A stretch of DNA of 64,000 nucleotides from Trebonia kvetii (lineage in GTDB: Bacteria > Actinomycetota > Actinomycetes > Streptosporangiales > Streptosporangiaceae): contig NZ_RPFW01000002.1 of the NCBI RefSeq assembly GCF_007827045.1, forward strand, positions 868,001-932,000, read 5' to 3'. Positions 58,535 to 64,000 of the stretch are shown piece by piece; within the stretch, counting starts at the first letter, position 1, and each line of letters begins with the position of its first letter. The notes below the pieces were generated by a model. The model did no database searches and had not been told where the DNA came from. It saw nothing but the letters and a program-made list of their open reading frames with translations. Made by a program: the position numbers and the translations under genes.

Positions 58535-60103
58535 TTACTGAAGGTTGCCCGGGTTGATGGGGCTGCCGGTGCGCTCGCTCATGGCGGCCAGGTTGTCGTT
58601 GGCCTTGTACTTGTCCGCGGCGGGGCCGTCGGCGAAGGCGTGCAGCACGTTGGTGGTGACCTGGCGGACGAACGCCGGGGTCGAGCCGCCGATGCCGTGC
58701 GGCTGGTCGCCGTAGATCGCCTCCACCCAGCGCATCGTGCCGCTGTTGTATACGCCGGCGCCGCCCTTGTGCGTGTAGTAGGCGGAGTCGCCGTAGCTGG
58801 CGACTCCATTGCAGGTCAGCGGCGAGTGGGAGAGCACCTCGATCGGCCGCTCGACGGGGAAGGCGGGGTCGACCCGGTCGTATTCGACGCCGACCAGGTG
58901 CGGGAAGCTGGCGCCCTTAGGCACCCCGGTGCCCTTATAGACCCAGCTCTTCGGGGCGGACACCACGAACGAGGCGTCCACCGGGTAGCCCTCGTAGATG
59001 GTGCCGATCAGCGACGACTCGGGGGCGGAGTTCGGCGGCTCGCGCCAGTCGCTCGTCACCTCGGTCGGGTCCTTGTGATACTCCGGGTCGGCGGTGTAGT
59101 CGGTCTTGTAGCAGACCACCTGGCGTGCCGCGCCGAGCGTGCTCGACTCGAGCCTGGTCCTGCGGAACAGCGCGTTGGCGCCGAAGAAGGCCAGGTTGAC
59201 TCCTTTATTACGGGCCGCGGTGACGTGGGTACGCTCCTGCGGTGTCCAGTACTCGTCGTGGCCCATGGAGATGAGCGCGCTCGCACCGTCCAGCAGGTGC
59301 GGGTCGGCGGCGATGTCCATGCTCGTCACGTACGCCAGGTCGAGGCCGCCCGGCTCGATGGTCAGGTGCTCGGCGAGCTTGATCACGTTCCGCTCGTAGG
59401 TGAGGAACATGTTGGCGCCGTTGTCACCGTAGGGACGGTCCAGGCTGACCACCAGGGAGCGGTCGGCGTAGGCGCCGTTCGGCCCCTTGTAGAGGTCGTA
59501 GCCGCCCCAGGTGTTGTAGGCCTGCCAGGTCTGCACGCAGTTCTTCAGCACCACCTTGCCCGCGCACGACTCCGACCGGACGGTGACCGGCACGTACCGC
59601 TGGGCGCCGGAGGAGGCGTGCAGCTTGAGCAGGTAGGCGCCCGCCGGCCAGTCGTCGGTCGGTATGTGCAGCAGCGGCTCCCAGGCGGTGGCGACGGTCT
59701 TGGTCGCGCCGGACACCGTGGCGGCCTTCTGCGCGCCGCCGCGGATCGTCTTGGACCCCCAGAGCCGCCGTGCGCCCAGGCCCTGGTACCAGCCGAGCCG
59801 GTAGGCGGTCACCGTGAACGAGCGCGCCGTGGTGGACACGAACAGCGGGACCTGCTCGCCGGCCCGCACGCTGGCCAGCCCGGCGTACCCCTCGATCTCG
59901 TGCTCGGCGCCGAGGTGGTGAATCACCCAGTCCGCCGTGCCAGGCAGCTTGTTCTCCGGCACCGGCTTGCGCCATGGACGGGCGGTCGCCGCGGCCGGCC
60001 GCCCCCCGGCGGAGCGCGCGGCGCCACTGCAGGCCGACACGCTGCCGGCCACGCCGGCCGCGGCCAAGCCGAGAAACGCCCTGCGGCTGGTCTGGTCGTT
60101 CAT
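58535..60103 (-). CDS. Exported N,N-dimethylformamidase beta-subunit-like protein
   Basis: 522 residues. The N terminus MNDQTSRRAFLGLAAAGVAG has a twin-arginine motif (SRRAFLG) followed by a hydrophobic run and a lipobox-like SVSACSG, so it is a Tat-exported, probably lipid-anchored protein. The mature part has the DMFase-like beta-sandwich and alpha/beta domain: LGWYQGLGARRLWGSKTI, NTWGGYDLYKGPNGAYADRS, LISMGHDEYWTPQERTHVTA, LAFFGANALFRRTRLES. Family members are mostly uncharacterised; few hydrolyse dimethylformamide. Start codons at 60118 and 60124 are alternatives. Confidence 0.8.
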   Translation of the reverse strand: MNDQTSRRAFLGLAAAGVAGSVSACSGAARSAGGRPAAATARPWRKPVPENKLPGTADWVIHHLGAEHEIEGYAGLASVRAGEQVPLFVSTTARSFTVTAYRLGWYQGLGARRLWGSKTIRGGAQKAATVSGATKTVATAWEPLLHIPTDDWPAGAYLLKLHASSGAQRYVPVTVRSESCAGKVVLKNCVQTWQAYNTWGGYDLYKGPNGAYADRSLVVSLDRPYGDNGANMFLTYERNVIKLAEHLTIEPGGLDLAYVTSMDIAADPHLLDGASALISMGHDEYWTPQERTHVTAARNKGVNLAFFGANALFRRTRLESSTLGAARQVVCYKTDYTADPEYHKDPTEVTSDWREPPNSAPESSLIGTIYEGYPVDASFVVSAPKSWVYKGTGVPKGASFPHLVGVEYDRVDPAFPVERPIEVLSHSPLTCNGVASYGDSAYYTHKGGAGVYNSGTMRWVEAIYGDQPHGIGGSTPAFVRQVTTNVLHAFADGPAADKYKANDNLAAMSERTGSPINPGNLQ

Positions 60104-60255
60104 CCCGGTAAGCATGCCACGCACACTTCTGAGATGCGCCGCCAGTCCGCGAACGTCATCAGATCCTCAGAACTTAGGCGTTCCTCGGCTGGACGGCCGC
60201 GAAGTCTCACCGCAGCGGTACCCGCGGGCGGTCCGGTCAACCAGGCAAGCCCCCG

Positions 60256-62124
60256 TTAACCGAGTGCGTCGATGAGCGGGGCGAGCGCGGCCGGGTCGTC
60301 GCCTGGGGCGGTCAGGATCACGCCGCTGACCAGGGGACGGGCCTTGGCTAGCAGGGAGGCGGCCAGGTCGATCCCCGCCGCGCGCCCGCCGCTGCGTCCC
60401 GCCCGCTCCATCACGTCGAGCGTGGCGGACGGGATCGCGACGCCTGGCACCTCGTGCGCTAGGTAGTCGGCGTCCTCGAACGAGGCGAGCGGGGTGACCG
60501 AAAGCAGCAGCGGCACGCCCGTGCCGTCGAGCGCCTCGACGAGCCGGATGAGCGCGTCCAGCTCGTAGACCGGGCGGCAGACCAGGAACTGGGCGCCCGC
60601 CCGCAACTTCGCGCGGACCCGCGCGAGCTCGGCATCGTGGTCGCGCGCCGTCGGGTTGACGCGTGCGCCGATGCAGAACGAGGTGCGCGCCGTCAGCGCG
60701 AGGCCGTTGGAGTCACGCCCGGCGTTGAGCCCCGCGAGCAGCGCGGTCAGCCCGACCGAGTCCACCTCCCAGGTGCCGTCCACCGCCGGGTAGTCGCCGA
60801 ACACCGGCGGCGAGCCGGTGGTGGACACCACGGAACGGACGCCGAGCGCGTGCGCGCCGAGCAGGTCCGCCTGCAGCGACATGATCGACTTGTCCCACGT
60901 GGTAATCGTGGGGATGGTCTCCACCCCGACCCGCTGCTGCAGCGCGAGCGCCATGTTCAGCGAGTCCATGTGGGTTCGCGCGTTCTCTCGCGGCTGCACG
61001 AAGACCAGGCCGATGCCCCGGTCGGCGAACTCCGCCGCGGCCCGCTCGGCGTCGCCGGCCCAGCCGGCGGCGGGCGGGGTGATCGCGGCGGACACCACGA
61101 ACCGGCCGGAGGCCAGGTGGTCAGCGAGCGACCCGGAGGCGGGGCCGCCGGCCATCGGCTCGGCGATGCGGGCCGCCACGCCGCGGGGCGCGACCTGGGG
61201 ACGCGGCTGCGCCGCGGGCTGGGTGCGGAGCGCCTCGGCGGCGGCCCTGATGTGCGTCGGCGTCGTGCCGCAGCAGCCGCCGACCAGGGTCACGCCCGCG
61301 TCGGCGAACCGGGTCAGGTAACGGGAGAAGTAGCCGCCGTCGATGGCGAACTCGAACGAGCGCGGCCCGGTGCGGCGCGGCTGGCCGGCGTTCGGCTGGG
61401 CGCTCACCGGGACCGCGGAATAGCGGACCAGGTCCTCGGCGACGACCAGCATCCGCTGCGGGCCGACCGTGCAGTTGGTGCCGATCATCGCCACCGGCAG
61501 CGCGGACAGCACGGAGGCGACCTCGCGCGGCGTCTCGCCGCCGAGGGTGTGCGCGTCGTCGGCGAACGTCGCCTGGGCGATCAGCGGCAGGCTGGTGACG
61601 GCGGCGGCCACCGAGACCGCCTCGACAAGCTCGTCCAGGTAGCCGAACGTCTCCAGGATGATGAGGTCGGCAGCATTGTCGGCGATCAGGGCGAGGATCT
61701 GCTCGCGCAGCACCTCCATCCGCTCGGCGGCGCCCACCCGGCGGCGCTGCGGCGCGGTCACCGCGGGCGAGACGGACGCGGCGACCAGGACCTGACGGCC
61801 CGAACGGTCAGCGGCTTCCCTGGCGAGCCTGACGCCGGCCCTGTTGATCTCCGCGACCTTGTCGGGGAAGCCGTGGTCGGCGAGCCACAGCCGGTTCGCG
61901 CCGAACGTGTTGGCCTGGATGATGTCCGCGCCCGCGCTGAGGTAGCTGTCGTGGATGGTCGCCACGAGGCTGGGATCGGAGAGGTTGAGCTCGGGCAGCG
62001 ACCGGTCCAGGGCCGCGCCCGCAGCGTGCAGCATGGTGCCCATGGCACCGTCGCAGACGAGTACCCGCTCGCCCGACAGCAGTTGCGCGACGGGAATGGC
62101 GCCAGCCGACGGTGGCACGCTCAT
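60256..62124 (-). CDS. Homocysteine S-methyltransferase / methylenetetrahydrofolate reductase fusion
   Basis: 622 residues with two enzymes. Residues 1-300: homocysteine methyltransferase barrel, VLVCDGAMGTMLHAAGAALD, and zinc Cys in MIGTNCTVGPQ and LVGGCCGTTPTHIRAA. Residues 330-622: MTHFR-like barrel, FVVSAAITPPAAGW, VQPRENARTHMDSLNMALAL and VVSTTGSPPVFGDYPA. Such bifunctional proteins supply methyl groups for methionine, using methyltetrahydrofolate made by the second domain. It follows the pucR gene by 21 bases on the same strand. No SAM riboswitch was seen. Confidence 0.92.
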   Translation of the reverse strand: MSVPPSAGAIPVAQLLSGERVLVCDGAMGTMLHAAGAALDRSLPELNLSDPSLVATIHDSYLSAGADIIQANTFGANRLWLADHGFPDKVAEINRAGVRLAREAADRSGRQVLVAASVSPAVTAPQRRRVGAAERMEVLREQILALIADNAADLIILETFGYLDELVEAVSVAAAVTSLPLIAQATFADDAHTLGGETPREVASVLSALPVAMIGTNCTVGPQRMLVVAEDLVRYSAVPVSAQPNAGQPRRTGPRSFEFAIDGGYFSRYLTRFADAGVTLVGGCCGTTPTHIRAAAEALRTQPAAQPRPQVAPRGVAARIAEPMAGGPASGSLADHLASGRFVVSAAITPPAAGWAGDAERAAAEFADRGIGLVFVQPRENARTHMDSLNMALALQQRVGVETIPTITTWDKSIMSLQADLLGAHALGVRSVVSTTGSPPVFGDYPAVDGTWEVDSVGLTALLAGLNAGRDSNGLALTARTSFCIGARVNPTARDHDAELARVRAKLRAGAQFLVCRPVYELDALIRLVEALDGTGVPLLLSVTPLASFEDADYLAHEVPGVAIPSATLDVMERAGRSGGRAAGIDLAASLLAKARPLVSGVILTAPGDDPAALAPLIDALG

Positions 62125-62145
62125 GCCTAGTGTCCCCCTGCCTTG

Positions 62146-63480
62146 CTACGACTGTGCTTCCGGCAGCGCGTCGAGGATCTCGAGCGCCACCTGAGCGATC
62201 AGCCGGTCACGGTAATTGTCCAGCCGGAGCCCGGTGATCTCCTCGATCCGCTTGATCCGGTAGGCCACGGTGTTCGGGTGAACGTGCAGCAGCCGTGAGG
62301 CACGCTGCGGGCTGTTGTTTTCCCGGAAGTAGCAGGCGAGGGTCGACAGGTATTCCGACTTGTGCTCGTGTTCGTGCTCGGAGAGCTTACCCAGCACCTC
62401 CGCGGCGAAAGACCGCAACTCGTTCAGGTCAGGCACCTGGAGCAGCAGCCGGTGGATACCCAGGTCCTCAAAGGCGGACACCGCGCCGGTCCGCCCCAGC
62501 CGCCACAGCGTCTGGGTGGTCCGGTGCGCCTGGTCGTAGGAGCGGGCGATCTCGTCCGGCGCCTTGCACGGGCCGCCGATCCCGATGACCACCTTCGCTC
62601 CGGGGAACAGTTCGGCGAGCCGGGCCAGGCAGGCCTGGCCGAGCTTGCGCGGGTCGGGCGACGCGGCGGCCACCACGACCACCTCGGACTCCCTGGCCGA
62701 GACGATGGCCTCCGGCGCCCTGGTGGTCATGAAGTGCTCGATGGACTCCCTGATCCGCTGCCGCAGCGGCTCGGCGTCCGCGGCGCGCGACGGCGGCAGT
62801 TCGAAGGCGATCGCCGCCACGTTGTGCGCGCGGGCCGGGTCGTAGCCGAGGTGCGCGGCCCAGCGGGCGGCGTCGGCGGCGTCTCGGCCGCGGCCGAGCA
62901 GCAGTCCCTCGACCAGGTCGTCGCGGATCCTCCTGGCCGCGGCGGCCACCACGCGCTCACGGCCGAGTATGACGCCGCAGATCGTCGCCGCGTGCTCGGT
63001 GACGAGCAGCGACATGTCCTCGCCGAACGACTCCTCGGCCGGGTCGAGGGTGATCAGGTACGACGGCACCTCGTCGCCGACCAGGATCGGCGCGACGATG
63101 ATGGCGGGCACGCCGCCCACGTTCGGCAGCCGCAGTGCCCGCTGGCTGAGCCGGGAGGCGCGCAGCACCTGCCCGAGGCGGGGGTGCACGACGTGGTCCC
63201 TGACAAGCGCGGCCGCCTTGTCGGGCGGCAGCCCCGGCGAGGCCGCGGTCTGCACGTCCATCAGCTGGGAGACCACGGCCACGGTGGCCTGTGTCCGCTC
63301 GGAGATCAGCTGGGTGACCCCGGCGAGGTCGGCGTCCTGCATGGCCAGGCCGGAGAGGTGCCGGTAAACGGTCACCAGCTCCCGCAGGACAGAGTTCTCT
63401 CGGTCGACGTCGCGCGGGCTTTCCCGGGGCGTCGGCGCACCATTGTGCCGACTAGCGGCCTGCGACACTGTGTCCGGCAT
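62146..63480 (-). CDS. PucR/CdaR-family transcriptional regulator
   Basis: 444 residues. The N-terminal part is a GAF-like sensor (LISERTQATVAVVSQLMDVQ; VAPILVGDEVPSYLITLD). The middle GGDEF-like domain has VAAIAFELPPSRAADAEPLR, then KVVIGIGGPCKAPDEIARSY. The C-terminal HTH_30 is LACYFRENNSPQRASRLLHV, HPNTVAYRIKRIEEITG. PucR-type activators answer to small metabolites. It is divergent from an aldehyde dehydrogenase gene, its probable target, and upstream of the methyltransferase gene. Confidence 0.9.
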   Translation of the reverse strand: MPDTVSQAASRHNGAPTPRESPRDVDRENSVLRELVTVYRHLSGLAMQDADLAGVTQLISERTQATVAVVSQLMDVQTAASPGLPPDKAAALVRDHVVHPRLGQVLRASRLSQRALRLPNVGGVPAIIVAPILVGDEVPSYLITLDPAEESFGEDMSLLVTEHAATICGVILGRERVVAAAARRIRDDLVEGLLLGRGRDAADAARWAAHLGYDPARAHNVAAIAFELPPSRAADAEPLRQRIRESIEHFMTTRAPEAIVSARESEVVVVAAASPDPRKLGQACLARLAELFPGAKVVIGIGGPCKAPDEIARSYDQAHRTTQTLWRLGRTGAVSAFEDLGIHRLLLQVPDLNELRSFAAEVLGKLSEHEHEHKSEYLSTLACYFRENNSPQRASRLLHVHPNTVAYRIKRIEEITGLRLDNYRDRLIAQVALEILDALPEAQS

Positions 63481-63707
63481 GATCACTGAACTATACGACC
63501 TCGATCTATCTAGGCCTTTGTGGAACCCCACAAACGGATCTTAACCATGCTTGTCGGCCCGTGGAAACACCCCACAACGATCCGCGGCGTCGGCGGCCGG
63601 CGCCACTGTGCGCCCGCACAGCTCCGAAAGCCTTTCGATTAGGGGCTGACGACGACGCCGACCTGGGATCTTGAACCCGCCCAGGCCGGGCGTTATGTTA
63701 CGGGGAC

Positions 63708-63762
63708 TTGACAGACCCTTATCGGGCGGACAAATAATGCAGGCACTTTCAATGCTTGAAAG
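63708..63762 (+). promoter_or_regulatory. Promoter and palindrome before the aldehyde dehydrogenase gene
   Basis: TTGACA at 63708-63713 is followed 18-19 bases later by AAATAAT (63732-63738), a good sigma-70-type promoter for this GC content. CTTTCAA-TGC-TTGAAAG (63746-63762) is a perfect 7-bp palindrome near the start of transcription and just before the AAGGGG ribosome site. The regulator, perhaps the divergent PucR protein, is inferred. The remainder of 63481-63707 shows no gene. Confidence 0.5.
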
Positions 63763-63773
63763 GGGCCGCTGCG

Positions 63774-64000
63774 TTGCTTGAGTACCGCGACATCTATGCG
63801 GGAGGTCGGCTGGTCGGCTCCGCATCGGCCGATGTGATCACGATCGTCAACCCGGCAACCGAGGAAGTCGTCGGCGCAGTCCCGTCCGCCGTGGGCGTGG
63901 ACGTGGACCGGGCCGTCCGCTCGGCACGACGCGCCTTCGACGACGGCACCTGGGCGACCCGTCCGCCGGCCGACAGGGCCGACGCGCTTGACCGGCTCGC
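63774..64000 (+). CDS. Aldehyde dehydrogenase, N-terminal part
   Basis: The frame starts at TTG 63774 after AAGGGG and runs off the right edge with 75 residues: YRDIYAGGRLVGSASADVIT, IVNPATEEVVGAVPSAVGVD, VDRAVRSARRAFDDGTWATR, PADRADALDRL. This is the classic N terminus of NAD-dependent aldehyde dehydrogenases (NPATEE...A...A...AFDxGxW). The catalytic Cys and Glu are outside the window. The start follows a strong promoter and palindrome and is divergent from pucR. Confidence 0.88.
   Translation, partial: MLEYRDIYAGGRLVGSASADVITIVNPATEEVVGAVPSAVGVDVDRAVRSARRAFDDGTWATRPPADRADALDRL

Noticed and set aside
62125..62145. A SAM or cobalamin riboswitch before the homocysteine methyltransferase gene
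   Set aside because: Only 21 bases separate it from pucR, too short for a riboswitch, and none of the conserved words is present.

Overview
The window is high-GC DNA with GTG/ATG/TTG starts and strong AGGAGG ribosome sites. It holds a mycofactocin operon, a mycothiol-type MDMPI protein, SigE-family and SigJ-like ECF sigma factors, a PucR regulator and many TetR regulators. This points to a filamentous actinomycete, most like Streptosporangiales or a neighbouring order; I cannot name the species. No rRNA, tRNA or CRISPR array was seen.

Layout. 0-5.2 kb: a truncated metal-type MerR gene with a coupled 22-residue nine-cysteine micropeptide, DinB and LON-domain genes, then an archaeal-type aspartyl-tRNA synthetase behind a T-box leader whose specifier reads GAC (Asp). 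5.3-17.4 kb: an amino-acid decarboxylase, two YciI-plus-ECF-sigma modules, small enzymes, and an unusual number of broken genes (single-base frameshifts, a GntR/ABC operon collapsed by deletion, pepE and VOC remnants). 17.8-25.5 kb: a beta-propeller remnant, a SigE-type sigma factor with a membrane partner, an isochorismatase-like hydrolase, a GNAT enzyme, STAS and TetR genes, a cold-shock protein, and a 57-bp operator block present twice, 1.55 kb apart. 26-32 kb: mycofactocin genes mftF-mftC-mftB-mftA divergent from mftR, with mftE further on and no mftD in the window.

32.3-47.7 kb is the most unusual part. Lower-GC DNA carries a possible 41-residue peptide gene (with a TTA codon) divergent from a 2-oxoglutarate/Fe(II)-oxygenase-like gene. 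It is followed by a same-strand run of a 68-residue protein, a tyrosinase, and four large proteins of 1166 (DUF6603-like), 1022, 1529 and 592 residues. The large genes overlap or nearly abut, so they look co-transcribed and co-translated. I recognise no function for the three last proteins; this locus is the best candidate for an undescribed system.

47.8-64 kb: VOC and monooxygenase genes, a frameshifted zinc-ribbon membrane protein, a three-gene ABC-2 exporter, an IS110 transposase with a long non-coding 5' side, a duplicated block of about 198 bp that has replaced the tail of a cytochrome P450 gene, a lipoprotein-P450 pair next to a TetR gene with a perfect palindrome, a Tat-exported dimethylformamidase-like protein, a homocysteine methyltransferase/MTHFR fusion with a PucR regulator, and the start of an aldehyde dehydrogenase gene.
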